Positions 1 to 9,286 of a stretch of DNA of 64,000 nucleotides are shown in pieces. The notes under the pieces were generated by a model that had not been told where the DNA came from, did no database searches, and worked only from the letters and a program-made list of their open reading frames with translations. Source of the stretch: Achromobacter sp. ASV32 (lineage in GTDB: Bacteria > Pseudomonadota > Gammaproteobacteria > Burkholderiales > Burkholderiaceae_B); assembly GCF_016428805.1 (NCBI RefSeq), contig NZ_JAELTJ010000008.1, positions 1-64,000 on the forward strand. The letters are read 5' to 3'. The translations under genes were made by a program, and so were the position numbers. Position 1 is the stretch's first letter, and every line of letters begins with the position of its first letter.

Positions 1-173
1 GCGCTTGTTTGCTTCAAATTAGCGCAGCGGCATTTTTGTTAAAAACCTATAAAAAACAGAAGCTTGCGACGAATTTGCTGGCTTTCGGGGCGGTTGCGGC
101 AAAAAAGCCGGGACGCGGTATCATTGCGCCCCGCTACGTATGCCCTGTGGACAGGTACGCATCGGAAAGCCTT

Positions 174-1541
174 ATGACAATTGAACTTGCAGTCACAAAC
201 AACGTATTCGCGCGGGATATCCTGACGGTTGCCCAGCTGAACCAAGCAGTGGGGCAGTTGTTGGAGCGCAGCATCCCGGCGCTGTGGGTGCGCGGCGAGA
301 TTTCCAACTTCACGCAGGCGGCTTCCGGGCATTGGTACTTCACGCTCAAGGACAGCCGCGCCTCCGTGCGGGCTGTCATGTTCCGAAGCCGCGCCAGCGC
401 GGTGGGTTTCGTGCCGCGGGCGGGCGACCAGGTCGAAATCAGGGCCAGAGTGTCGTTGTACGAACCGCGGGGCGACTATCAATTGCAGGTCGACGCCATG
501 CGCCGCGCCGGGGTCGGCAACCTGTACGAGGCCTTCCAGCGCCTGAAGGAACAACTGGCTTCCGAGGGGCTGTTCGATCCGGCGCGCAAGCGCGAACCCG
601 TGCCGTTGCCCCGGGCGATCGGCGTGGTGACCTCGCTGCATGCCGCCGCGCTGCGCGACGTGTTGTCGGCGCTGGCCCGCCGTGCGCCGCAGGTGCCTGT
701 CATCATCTATCCCGCGCCGGTGCAGGGCGCCGACGCGGCCGGCCGGCTGGCCGCCCAGGTGCGCCTGGCCAACGAGCGCGCCGAAGTGGACACGTTGCTG
801 CTCGTTCGCGGGGGCGGCAGCATCGAAGACCTCTGGAGCTTCAACGACGAAGGCCTGGCGCGCGAAGTCGCGGCCAGCGCCATTACCGTGATCAGCGGCG
901 TCGGCCACGAAACCGACTTCACGATCGCCGATTTCGTTGCCGACGTGCGCGCGCCGACGCCCACCGCGGCCGCGGAACTGGCCTGCGTGCCGCGCTCGGA
1001 ACTGCTGGGCCGCGTGATGCAGTCGGCCCAGGCCATGGCCCGGGGCCAGCAGCGCCGCCTGGAGCGCGCCGCTCAGCGCCTGGACCGCGCCAGCGCGCAA
1101 CTGGTATCGCCTGCCCAGCGCCTGGAACACCAGCGCGAGCGCTTGAACAGCCTGGGCTATCGCCTGGCGTCCGCCTGGGCCGGACCGCAGGCGCGGCGCA
1201 ATGCGCGCGTCAATCTGCTGGCGCAGCGCCTGGCGCATCGTGTTCCGGACACCGGCCGCGGCGCCGACCGGCTGGCTTCGGTTGTGCGTCAGTTGGGCCA
1301 GGCGCACGCGCGCCTGCTGGTCCAGCGGCGCAACCGCCTGGCCTCGGCCAGCGCTCAGTTGCGCGCCCTGGACCCTGGCAATACGCTGGCGCGCGGGTAT
1401 GCTATTGCCCGCGATGCCGATGGCCGTATCGTGCGCGATGCCGCCAGCCTGGCGCCGGGGCAGGGGCTGGATCTCAGCTTTGCCCAGGGCGGCGCGAAGG
1501 TCGACGTGACGCTGGTGCGCAAGACGCGCGAGGCATCCTGA
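174..1541 (+). CDS. xseA: Exodeoxyribonuclease VII large subunit
   Basis: Catalytic subunit of exonuclease VII, which degrades single-stranded DNA into oligonucleotides together with the small subunit XseB (not in this window). From ATG 174 the protein is 455 aa, matching the usual ~450 aa. An N-terminal OB-fold (around residues 15-110, with LWVRGEISNFTQAASGHWYF) is followed by the catalytic domain carrying RGGGSIEDLWSFNDE and VISGVGHETDFTIAD, then a long Arg/Ala-rich coiled-coil and the C-terminal LARGYAIARD segment. The frame is open upstream to base 9, but ATG 174 fits family length and has GGAAAG about 7 bases upstream. Bases 1-173 are A+T-richer than the surroundings and may hold the promoter; no clear gene is visible there. 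Confidence 0.96.
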   Translation: MTIELAVTNNVFARDILTVAQLNQAVGQLLERSIPALWVRGEISNFTQAASGHWYFTLKDSRASVRAVMFRSRASAVGFVPRAGDQVEIRARVSLYEPRGDYQLQVDAMRRAGVGNLYEAFQRLKEQLASEGLFDPARKREPVPLPRAIGVVTSLHAAALRDVLSALARRAPQVPVIIYPAPVQGADAAGRLAAQVRLANERAEVDTLLLVRGGGSIEDLWSFNDEGLAREVAASAITVISGVGHETDFTIADFVADVRAPTPTAAAELACVPRSELLGRVMQSAQAMARGQQRRLERAAQRLDRASAQLVSPAQRLEHQRERLNSLGYRLASAWAGPQARRNARVNLLAQRLAHRVPDTGRGADRLASVVRQLGQAHARLLVQRRNRLASASAQLRALDPGNTLARGYAIARDADGRIVRDAASLAPGQGLDLSFAQGGAKVDVTLVRKTREAS

Positions 1542-1596
1542 CGCAGGCGGATTCGTGCGGGCCGGCACGCCGGCAAGTTGGGCAACGGGTGGAACC

Positions 1597-4500
1597 ATGC
1601 AGCAATTGACACCACGCAAGGGCCGGCGCGGCGCGCGCCAGGCCGTTACGCTCGCCGGCCTGTTGGCCGCTGCGCTCTCGCTGGGCGCCGCCGGGCTCGT
1701 CCCGACGGCCCGGGCCCAAGGGCTTGGCAACGCCAAGCCCTTGAGCAAGACCGAAACCAAGGCCCGCGCGGCCGAGCGGCCTGCCGCCGGCGCAGCGCAA
1801 ACCGGTCAGGACAGCTGCGATTGCACCTCGCCCTACCGCGAGTACAAGCCGGCCGACACGGCCGATACCCGCGCCTTGTTCGCGGCTATCGACGCCGCCG
1901 ATGACGTGGCATTCATCGCGGCCTTGGCCAAGGTGCCCGGGCCAGGCGACTATGCGCGGGAAGGCGTGCCCCTGCTGCACGCGCTGTTGACGCCGCCGTG
2001 GCCGCACAGCAAGCGCGTGTATTGGGACATGTCCGCCGATGAGACGGCGCGCCTGCGGCAGGCCCACCGCGATGCGCTGCCGGCACGCACGCGCATGCTG
2101 GCGGCGCTGCTCGCCACCCACCCTGCGCTGAACGACATCACGTACGAGTCCCGCCGTCCGCCGTTGCACCTGGCATTGCTGTACGGCTCGCCCGAAATCA
2201 TGGACATGCTGCTGGCGGCCGGCGCCCGCGCCGACCAGCGCGGCGACGAGAACCGGACCCCGCTGGATTTCCTGCTCAACCGCGATTTCGAGTTCGCGGT
2301 GCGCATGACCTATCTGCCCCGCCTCGTGGACCGCCAGGAAACGACGCGCATGGTGCTGGCGCTGCTCAAGGCCGGCGCGCCGCGTCCGTTTGCCTATGCC
2401 GATGACCATCGCGACGACGTCACGCGCAGCGCGCTCAAGGACGCACAGGGTCAACCGCGCTTTGCCGCGGACTACCTGGCCTGGCCCGCGCTGGTCGAAC
2501 TGACCGAAGGGGCCGAGGTGGTGCATGCCTTGGCCGCCACCGGCACCCAGCCCGCCTACGGCGATGGCATCAGCCCGCTGGCGCTGGCCGCGTATACCGG
2601 CAACGCGGGCGCGGTGTCCGCGCTGATGGAACTGGGTCCGCGCACCACGCCGGCCACGGGCTACGGTGCCACGGGTGATATCGATTTGTGGCTGGACGCA
2701 GCGCAGGCTGCGCTTGCCGCCGGCCACGGCGACATTGCCTTGCCACTGCTGCGTGCCGGCATGCCGTTCGGCCAGCGTGGCCCGCAGACCGGTGCCGATA
2801 CGGCGGTGTTCGTGCGCATGCAGGCCGATGCGCAGCCGATCCTGAACCTGGCCGCGCGCAAGGGCGATGTGGCCACGGTAAAACGCCTGCTGGCCCTGGG
2901 CGCGCCGGTCGAGGGCGATAGCACGGATCAGTACGGCGACACGCCGCTGGCCGATGCGGTGCAGGCGCATCAGTGGGATGCCGCGCGCGCGTTGCTGGCC
3001 GCTGGGGCGAACCCCGCGCTCGTGCGCCAGGGTTACGACCGCAAGTCCGCGCTGGAGCGCGCCATCGACGCCGATGATCCGGCGTTGCTGCGTGATCTGC
3101 TGGCGGCAACGCCGCGTGCCGCCTTGCAGGCGCTGTTGGCCGACCCCGCGCATTCGCCCGTGGTGCAGGCCCTGCGCCAGCCAGGCAAGCAGGGCGCCGC
3201 TATGCTGCGGCAACTGGCCGATGCCGGACTGGACCTGAAGACGCTGGACGCCGGCGCGATCCGCCAGGCGCTGGAAAACCGCGATGCGGCAACGGCTACC
3301 TACCTGATGGATGCCGGCGTGCCGGTCAATCCGCCGCCCGCCGCGACGGTGGCATCGGATGATGCATACGACCGTCAGGGCGTGCCGCCGCTGCTGGTGG
3401 CCGTGACCTCCGACCAGCCGGCCATGGTGGACGCCTTGCTGGCCAAGGGCGCGGACCCGCTGGGCCTGGCGCCCGAAGGCCGCAGCGCCCTGTATTGGGC
3501 GATCGGCAACGGCGATGATGCCATGCTCGAACGCCTGCTGCGGGCGGGCGCGAAGCTGGACGACCCGCGCTTGCCGCGGGCGCCTGCCCGCTATGCGCTG
3601 CTCAACGCCGCGCTGGCCTCGGGCGATATCGCGCGGGTGAACCGCGTGGCGCAGGCCAGCGGGCAGGCCATCGCAAGCGCGTGCCTGACCGATGGTGCCG
3701 AATACGCGCTGCTGGACAAGGCCGGTTATTTTGCGCAACTGCAAGCGGCCGGCTTTACCGGCGCGCAGACCGATTGCCTGAAGGACGCCGGCGCGCTGCC
3801 GCAGCGGCTCTTGTCCGCCTTGCTGCGCGACCGGCAACTGGCGGTCGCGCGCCGCGATGCCGTCGTCGACGTGCTGAGACGCCTGAAGGCCGGTGGCGCC
3901 GACCTGGATGCGCGCCTTGAGCAGGGCGACACGCCGCTGATCGCGGCCATCCAGATCGGCCGCGCCGACCTGGCCGACGCCATGCTGGCCGCTGGCGCCA
4001 GCGCGGATGCGGCCGATGCGCAGGGCCGCAGCCCGGCATGGGTGGCCCTGGAAAGCGGGCAGCCCGACATGCTGGCTTTGTTGGCGCGCTACCAGGCCCG
4101 GTTCGACGGCGCCGCGGCGCCGCAGGGGCAATCGTTCAACCAGGTGCTGGCCTGCCAATCCGCGCCGGCCTTCGCGGTCGTGCTGCAGGCCGCGGGCGTC
4201 CCGGTCCAGTCCAGTTGTCCGGCAACGCCGGCGGGCGGCAAGGGCGCCCGGAAGGCAGCCGGCCAGGCCGCGCCGGGCATTGCAGGGCACTACTATCTGC
4301 GCGGCATGCGCGAAGTGGGCAGCGAACTGCTGCTGACCGAAGACGGGCGCTTCCAGTACCTGATGAGCTACGGCGCGGTGGATATCGAGGCCAGCGGCCA
4401 GTGGCGCAGCGACGGCAAGCAGATCCATCTGGACACGCCGCCCATCCAGCCGTTTTCCGCTATCGCGGACGTGCGCGCCGACGCGCGTCCGGCCGATGCG

Positions 4501-4863
4501 GACCAACTGACGGTGCGCGTCTACTACCAAGGCCGGCCGGTCAAGGTCGATGTCGCGATGTCGTCGGCCCAGGCCGACTACGCCGGCACGCCCAGGCAGT
4601 CGGAGGGCGCCGACGGCGTCAGCGCGCCAATCGCGGCGGGCGAACTCAAGGCGCTGGCGGTGTTCGTGCCGCTGCCTGCCGGCGCGCGCTGGCATCGGGC
4701 GGACATCAGCAAGTTGGATGCCCAGGCGCGCGCCGTGCGCATCGATCTGGCGCTGCCCGAGGCGGCCAGTCGCACGCCGTTGCACATGACATTGGCATTA
4801 CGCGCCGATGGCGCATTGACGGCCTCGCAGGGCGGCCGCGAACTGCGTTATGAGAAAGAGTAG
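1597..4863 (+). CDS. Secreted ankyrin-repeat protein with C-terminal beta domain
   Basis: Predicted 1088 aa. An Arg/Lys-rich start, hydrophobic residues 17-35 and a cleavage-like TARA-Q at 40/41 form a signal peptide, so the protein should be periplasmic. Residues ~60-860 contain many ankyrin-type units (for example RPPLHLALLYGSPEIMDMLL, GVPPLLVAVTSDQPAMVDAL, GDTPLIAAIQIGRADLADAM). Residues ~890-1088 form a different, probably beta-rich domain starting GHYYLRGMREVGSELLL. Ankyrin arrays bind proteins; no catalytic motif is visible. The start ATG 1597 (GGTGG just upstream) is preferred to an in-frame ATG-less extension to 1555 because it begins directly with the signal peptide. It lies between xseA (55 bases) and sodB (130 bases). 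Function is not known; a periplasmic stress role is only suggested by the neighbour sodB. Confidence 0.85.
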   Translation: MQQLTPRKGRRGARQAVTLAGLLAAALSLGAAGLVPTARAQGLGNAKPLSKTETKARAAERPAAGAAQTGQDSCDCTSPYREYKPADTADTRALFAAIDAADDVAFIAALAKVPGPGDYAREGVPLLHALLTPPWPHSKRVYWDMSADETARLRQAHRDALPARTRMLAALLATHPALNDITYESRRPPLHLALLYGSPEIMDMLLAAGARADQRGDENRTPLDFLLNRDFEFAVRMTYLPRLVDRQETTRMVLALLKAGAPRPFAYADDHRDDVTRSALKDAQGQPRFAADYLAWPALVELTEGAEVVHALAATGTQPAYGDGISPLALAAYTGNAGAVSALMELGPRTTPATGYGATGDIDLWLDAAQAALAAGHGDIALPLLRAGMPFGQRGPQTGADTAVFVRMQADAQPILNLAARKGDVATVKRLLALGAPVEGDSTDQYGDTPLADAVQAHQWDAARALLAAGANPALVRQGYDRKSALERAIDADDPALLRDLLAATPRAALQALLADPAHSPVVQALRQPGKQGAAMLRQLADAGLDLKTLDAGAIRQALENRDAATATYLMDAGVPVNPPPAATVASDDAYDRQGVPPLLVAVTSDQPAMVDALLAKGADPLGLAPEGRSALYWAIGNGDDAMLERLLRAGAKLDDPRLPRAPARYALLNAALASGDIARVNRVAQASGQAIASACLTDGAEYALLDKAGYFAQLQAAGFTGAQTDCLKDAGALPQRLLSALLRDRQLAVARRDAVVDVLRRLKAGGADLDARLEQGDTPLIAAIQIGRADLADAMLAAGASADAADAQGRSPAWVALESGQPDMLALLARYQARFDGAAAPQGQSFNQVLACQSAPAFAVVLQAAGVPVQSSCPATPAGGKGARKAAGQAAPGIAGHYYLRGMREVGSELLLTEDGRFQYLMSYGAVDIEASGQWRSDGKQIHLDTPPIQPFSAIADVRADARPADADQLTVRVYYQGRPVKVDVAMSSAQADYAGTPRQSEGADGVSAPIAAGELKALAVFVPLPAGARWHRADISKLDAQARAVRIDLALPEAASRTPLHMTLALRADGALTASQGGRELRYEKE

Positions 4864-4896
4864 CGTTTACGCGCGACGGTCATGAACACATGCCTG

Positions 4897-4922
4897 TTAA
4901 CCCCGCGCCATGGCGGGGTTAA
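4897..4922 (+). terminator. Inverted repeat between ankyrin gene and sodB
   Basis: A 10-bp perfect stem (TTAACCCCGC / GCGGGGTTAA, loop GCCATG) follows the ankyrin gene. No T-run follows it, so it may be a weak terminator or mRNA 3-prime end structure rather than a strong intrinsic terminator. Confidence 0.45.
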
Positions 4923-4993
4923 CGCGGTATCCTCGCAGAGTTGCCGATACAATTGAACGGCTTGATCGTGCACTCAACAGAAGGAACCCACAC

Positions 4994-5572
4994 ATGGCAC
5001 ATACTCTTCCCCCCCTGCCTTACGAACTGGACGCACTGGCTCCGCACATCTCCAAAGAGACGCTGGAGTTCCACTACGGCAAGCATCACCAGACCTACGT
5101 CACGAACCTGAACAACCTGATCCCGGGCACCGAGTTCGAGAACCTGTCGCTGGAAGACATCGTCAAGAAGTCCTCGGGTGGCATCTTCAACAACGCCGCC
5201 CAGATCTGGAACCACACGTTCTACTGGAACAGCCTGGCTCCCAAGGCCGGCGGCGCACCCACCGGCAAGCTGGCTGACGCCATCAATGCCAAGTGGGGCA
5301 GTTTCGATGCCTTCAAGGAAGCCTTCAACAAGTCGGCTGCCGGCAACTTCGGTTCGGGCTGGACCTGGCTGGTCAAGAAGGCCGACGGTTCCGTCGACAT
5401 CGTCAACACCAGCAACGCAGCCACCCCGCTGACCACGGCCGACAAGCCGCTGCTGACCTGTGATGTCTGGGAACACGCCTACTACATCGATTACCGCAAT
5501 GCCCGTCCCAAGTACCTGGAAAACTTCTGGGCCCTGGTGAACTGGGAATTCGCGGCCAAGAACTTCGCCTGA
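4994..5572 (+). CDS. sodB: Iron superoxide dismutase
   Basis: Cytoplasmic superoxide dismutase (superoxide to hydrogen peroxide and oxygen), 192 aa as expected for SodB. Metal ligands are visible at His27, His74, Asp157 and His161 ([13 protein letters not shown]). The [11 protein letters not shown] context, with Gln70 close to the second metal ligand, is the Fe-type signature rather than the Mn-type. ATG 4994 has AGAAGGA 7 bases upstream; the frame opens further upstream to 4910, but that extension lacks homology and passes through the inverted repeat. Monocistronic: followed by a strong intrinsic terminator. Confidence 0.97.
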   Translation: MAHTLPPLPYELDALAPHISKETLEFHYGKHHQTYVTNLNNLIPGTEFENLSLEDIVKKSSGGIFNNAAQIWNHTFYWNSLAPKAGGAPTGKLADAINAKWGSFDAFKEAFNKSAAGNFGSGWTWLVKKADGSVDIVNTSNAATPLTTADKPLLTCDVWEHAYYIDYRNARPKYLENFWALVNWEFAAKNFA

Positions 5573-5641
5573 ACGGCGCCGCGTCGCGATCCTTGCGCAG
5601 CCGGCGTCCAGCCGGCCGCGGCATGATCCGATCGCACTGAA

Positions 5642-5670
5642 AAAGGCCTCTCGTGCAACGAGAGGCCTTT
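5642..5670 (+). terminator. sodB terminator
   Basis: A 13-bp perfect stem (AAAGGCCTCTCGT / ACGAGAGGCCTTT) with loop GCA, ending in TTT and followed by CATTTATT, lies 69 bases after the sodB stop. Confidence 0.85.
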
Positions 5671-5888
5671 CATTTATTCAGCCAGAATTCAGTTTTCTCC
5701 GTTGTGGGGCGTGTGACCCGCGGCAGGTGTCGATTGTCGAGTTCATTGCGACGAAATGAATAATAAACAGCCGGTTCTTTCGCGTTCTCGCGGGAAATCG
5801 CAAACGCTATCGTTGCCCCCGGTCTGCGACTGAGCCACGGGGCCAATGACTGCGGCATGCCCGCCATAAACCGTGGCAATTGAACGGG

Positions 5889-7595
5889 ATGGGAAGCATG
5901 TTGCGGTATTTTTCGGGTTTACGTATCGGCGCGCGTCTGTCGGGCGCTTTCCTGCTGGTCGCGGTGATCGGCGGCGCCATCGGCGCCTTTGGCGTGTGGG
6001 GGCTCGCCCGCATCAACGAAATGAACGACCGGCTCTACGACACCGAGTTGCGAGGCATCTCGGACATCAAAGAGGCCAACATCAATCTCATTTATGCCGG
6101 TCGCGCGCGCAGCGGTTTCCTGGCCGCTTCGAGCCAGGAAGAACGCCTGGCCCTGCGCAAGCAGTTCGACGACGCGGTCAAGACCATGGATACGCTGCGC
6201 GAAAAAGCCGCCGCGAATTTCCATGCGGAAGAGGGCAAGCGCCTGTTGGCGCAGTTCGCCGAGACCGAGCAGGTCTGGAAGCGTGATGCCGCCGAGTTCT
6301 TCGCCGCCGCGCAATCGCATGCGCTGGCGCAGGCCGACGCCAAGGTCGACGCCATCGAAAAGCGCGTCATTGCCTCGTCGCAAAAGCTCGACGACCTGAT
6401 GACCGATCTGGCCGTGGGCAAGGAAAAAGTCGCCGCGCAATCGGTGCAGGAAGGCACGGACCTGTACGAAAGCATGCGTCTCATCATGATCGTGCTGGCC
6501 GTCGTTGGCGTGGCGGTCGGCATGCTCCTGGGCTGGTTGGTGACGCGCGGTATCGTGCGCCCGTTGCAGCAGGCCGTCACGGCTGCGCGGCAGGTGGCCG
6601 CCGGTGATCTGACCACCGACATCCAGGTGGCCACGCGCGACGAAACCGGCGACCTGATGGACGCGCTCAAAGCCATGAACGAAAGCCTGGGGCGCATCGT
6701 GCGCGACGTGCGCGACGGCTGTGAGAGCATCGCCTCCGCATCCTCGCAGATCGCGCAGGGCAACTCGGATCTGTCGCAACGCACCGAAGAGCAGGCCGCC
6801 TCGCTGGAAGAAACCGCGGCGTCCATGGAAGAACTCACCAGCACGGTGCAGCAGAACGCCAACAACGCCAGCGAGGCCGAGCGCCTCGTCACCCGGGCCT
6901 CGACGGTGGCCGTGCGCGGCGGCGAAGTGGTCGACGGCGTGGTGCAGACCATGAGCGCGATCTCGGACAGCTCGCGTCGCATCGCCGACATCACGGGCGT
7001 GATCGATGGCATCGCGTTCCAGACCAACATCCTGGCGCTGAACGCGGCGGTGGAAGCGGCGCGTGCCGGCGAGCAGGGCCGCGGTTTTGCCGTGGTGGCG
7101 GGCGAAGTCCGCACCCTGGCGCAGCGCTCCGCCGTGGCCGCCAAGGAAATCAAGGCCTTGATCGACGAGTCCGTCGCCCGCGTCGAAGGCGGCACCCGCC
7201 AGGTCGACGAGGCTGGCCGCACCATGCGCGAAGTGGTGGACAGCGTGGGCCAGGTCGCCACCCTGGTGCGCGAAATCTCCAGTGCGTCGGCCGAACAGTC
7301 CTCCGGCATCGGCCAGGTGAACCAGGCCGTGGCGCAGATGGACAGCGTCACGCAGCAGAACGCCGCGCTGGTCGAAGAAGCCGCCGCGGCCGCGGGCAGC
7401 ATGCAGGAGCAGGCCGCCCGCCTGGCGCAGGAAGTGCGCCGCTTCAAGGTCGATGCCGGCGGCGGCTCGGCCAGCGCCGCGCAGGCGCGCCTGATCCAGT
7501 CGGTGCCCGCCACCCCGCGCAAGGCCGCGGCGCCGAGCGCTGCCCGGCGTCCCGCACTGGCGCATGCGTCGGACGACGACTGGTCCTCGTTCTGA
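5889..7595 (+). CDS. Methyl-accepting chemotaxis protein
   Basis: Inner-membrane chemoreceptor, ~568 aa. TM1 (~17-39) and TM2 (~197-219, [20 protein letters not shown]) bracket a ~155-residue helical periplasmic sensor of the four-helix-bundle type. A HAMP segment follows ([11 protein letters not shown]), then the signalling domain with the conserved hairpin tip [20 protein letters not shown] (~residue 376 on), which docks CheA/CheW. The C-terminus ends DDDWSSF, resembling the W-x-x-F pentapeptide tether for the CheR methyltransferase. Start is uncertain: ATG 5889, ATG 5898 and TTG 5880 are all in frame and none has a convincing ribosome-binding site. No che genes lie nearby, so this is an orphan receptor; ligand unknown. 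Confidence 0.95.
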   Translation: MGSMLRYFSGLRIGARLSGAFLLVAVIGGAIGAFGVWGLARINEMNDRLYDTELRGISDIKEANINLIYAGRARSGFLAASSQEERLALRKQFDDAVKTMDTLREKAAANFHAEEGKRLLAQFAETEQVWKRDAAEFFAAAQSHALAQADAKVDAIEKRVIASSQKLDDLMTDLAVGKEKVAAQSVQEGTDLYESMRLIMIVLAVVGVAVGMLLGWLVTRGIVRPLQQAVTAARQVAAGDLTTDIQVATRDETGDLMDALKAMNESLGRIVRDVRDGCESIASASSQIAQGNSDLSQRTEEQAASLEETAASMEELTSTVQQNANNASEAERLVTRASTVAVRGGEVVDGVVQTMSAISDSSRRIADITGVIDGIAFQTNILALNAAVEAARAGEQGRGFAVVAGEVRTLAQRSAVAAKEIKALIDESVARVEGGTRQVDEAGRTMREVVDSVGQVATLVREISSASAEQSSGIGQVNQAVAQMDSVTQQNAALVEEAAAAAGSMQEQAARLAQEVRRFKVDAGGGSASAAQARLIQSVPATPRKAAAPSAARRPALAHASDDDWSSF

Positions 7596-7747
7596 ACGGT
7601 ATGCGCGGGGCCTCGGGCCTGTTCATTGGGTGACTCACGCGAGACGCCTTGCAGTGTGAACAGGCCTTGGCCAAAGGGTCCCGCGTTGTGGGCTGGCAGT
7701 CAGGCGGGAATGGTAAGGTTAGCCACGTCCCGCTGCTCACGTTGCCC

Positions 7748-9154
7748 ATGAACCTGCCCACTCCGCTGCGCCGTATCGCCACCGGCTCCCGTCACCTCCT
7801 GCGCCGCAAGGTGCGCCAGGCCAACCGCCTGTCCCGCAAGAGCGTGCAGATGGCCTTGCTGCTGGGCGGCGCGGCGCTGGTGGCGCTGGTCTCACTGGGC
7901 TTTGCCTATCTGGCCGACAAGGCGCTGGAATGGAATCGCGAATGGACTTCCGCCCATGGCTGGCTGGCGCTGGTGGTGCTGCCTTGCGGTCTGGCCGGCC
8001 TGCGCTGGGCCACTTTGCGGTTCGCGCCCAACGCCGTTGGCAGCGGCATCCCCCAAGTCATCGGCGCGTTGTCGCTATCGCCGGGCGCCAGCCAGCGCAG
8101 CCTGGTTTCGCTGGCACAGGCGCTCTGGAAAATTCCGTTGGCATTTCTCGGCATGCTGGCCGGCGCGTCCATTGGCCGCGAAGGTCCGTCGGTGCAGGTG
8201 GGGGCCGCCGTCATGCTGGCCTGGGGCGATTTCTGGAAGCGTCGGGGCGTGCAGTTGCGGGGCTTTCACGCCAATGAACTGATCGCCGCCGGCGCGGCCG
8301 GTGGTCTGGCCGCGGCCTTCAATGCGCCCTTGGCCGGCGTCATCTTCGCCATCGAGGAACTGGGCCGCGGCACCGTGCTGCGCTGGCAGCGGCTGGTGTT
8401 GATCGGCGTGCTGGCCGCTGGTTTCCTGGTGGTGGCGGTGGCCGGCAACAATCCCTATTTTGGCGTCTTCGGCGGTGCGCCGTTGGCCCACGGCATGCTG
8501 GGGTGGGTGATCGCGTGCGCCATGCTCAACGGCGCGCTGGGCGGTATTTTCGCGCGGCTGCTGGGCAAGGGTGCGGCTGGCATGGCGCCCGCATCGTGGC
8601 GCGGGTGGATCCGCACGCATCCCATCTGGACCGCTTTCGTCATGGGTCTGGCGCTGGCATTGATCGGTCTGGCCACCGCAGGCAGCGTGTATGGCACCGG
8701 CTACGGCGCGGCGGCCAATCTGTTGTCGGGCCAGTCGCCCGACGCCTTGCCCGCGGGTTTCGGCCTGGCCAAGCTGGCGGCCACCATCACGTCCTATTGG
8801 GCGGGCATTCCCGGCGGTATCTTCACCCCCGCGTTGACCACCGGCGCCGGCATCGGCCATCACATCTGGCAGTTGGCGGGCGAGGGTGTGGACCAGCGTG
8901 TGCTGGTGCTGTTGTCCATGGCGGCCTTCCTGGCTGCTGCCACGCAGGCGCCGTTGACGGCCAGCGTGGTGGTCATGGAAATGACGGGTAGCCAGCCCAT
9001 GCTGTTCTGGCTGCTGGTCGGCTCGCTGCTCGCCTCGGGCGTGTCGCGCCAGTTCTGCCCGCAGCCGTTCTACCATCTGGCCGCGGGCCGCTTCCGCCGC
9101 CAGGCCATCGTCGAGGCGGGGCGCGCCGCCAAGTCCCGCCCCGCGACGCCGTAG
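7748..9154 (+). CDS. ClC-family chloride channel or Cl-/H+ antiporter
   Basis: Polytopic inner-membrane protein of 468 aa. The three ClC selectivity-filter motifs are present: GSGIP (Gly98-Pro102), GREGP (Gly143-Pro147, with gating glutamate Glu145) and GGIFTPAL in the C-terminal half. No C-terminal CBS domains are present. The start ATG 7748 (MNLPTPLRR) is chosen because the upstream in-frame sequence from 7649 has no membrane or ClC character. Many bacterial members are Cl-/H+ exchangers helping acid resistance; channel versus exchanger cannot be settled by reading. It stands alone, with ~150 bases before and ~130 bases after it. Confidence 0.93.
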   Translation: MNLPTPLRRIATGSRHLLRRKVRQANRLSRKSVQMALLLGGAALVALVSLGFAYLADKALEWNREWTSAHGWLALVVLPCGLAGLRWATLRFAPNAVGSGIPQVIGALSLSPGASQRSLVSLAQALWKIPLAFLGMLAGASIGREGPSVQVGAAVMLAWGDFWKRRGVQLRGFHANELIAAGAAGGLAAAFNAPLAGVIFAIEELGRGTVLRWQRLVLIGVLAAGFLVVAVAGNNPYFGVFGGAPLAHGMLGWVIACAMLNGALGGIFARLLGKGAAGMAPASWRGWIRTHPIWTAFVMGLALALIGLATAGSVYGTGYGAAANLLSGQSPDALPAGFGLAKLAATITSYWAGIPGGIFTPALTTGAGIGHHIWQLAGEGVDQRVLVLLSMAAFLAAATQAPLTASVVVMEMTGSQPMLFWLLVGSLLASGVSRQFCPQPFYHLAAGRFRRQAIVEAGRAAKSRPATP

Positions 9155-9286
9155 CCGCGGCGCCTGAGTGAACAGCCATTGGACACTGTCCGTGCTGCGG
9201 ACATCTGTCTGATGCACCAACTTGGCGCGAAACCGCTGCGTTAAGATCGAGCGCATCCGATTTCTTCACTTCTATCCGAGCTTCTC

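Noticed and set aside
1474-4785. A 1103-residue minus-strand frame opposite the ankyrin gene
   Set aside because: Composition is that of a G+C shadow, and the plus-strand protein has a signal peptide and ankyrin repeats.
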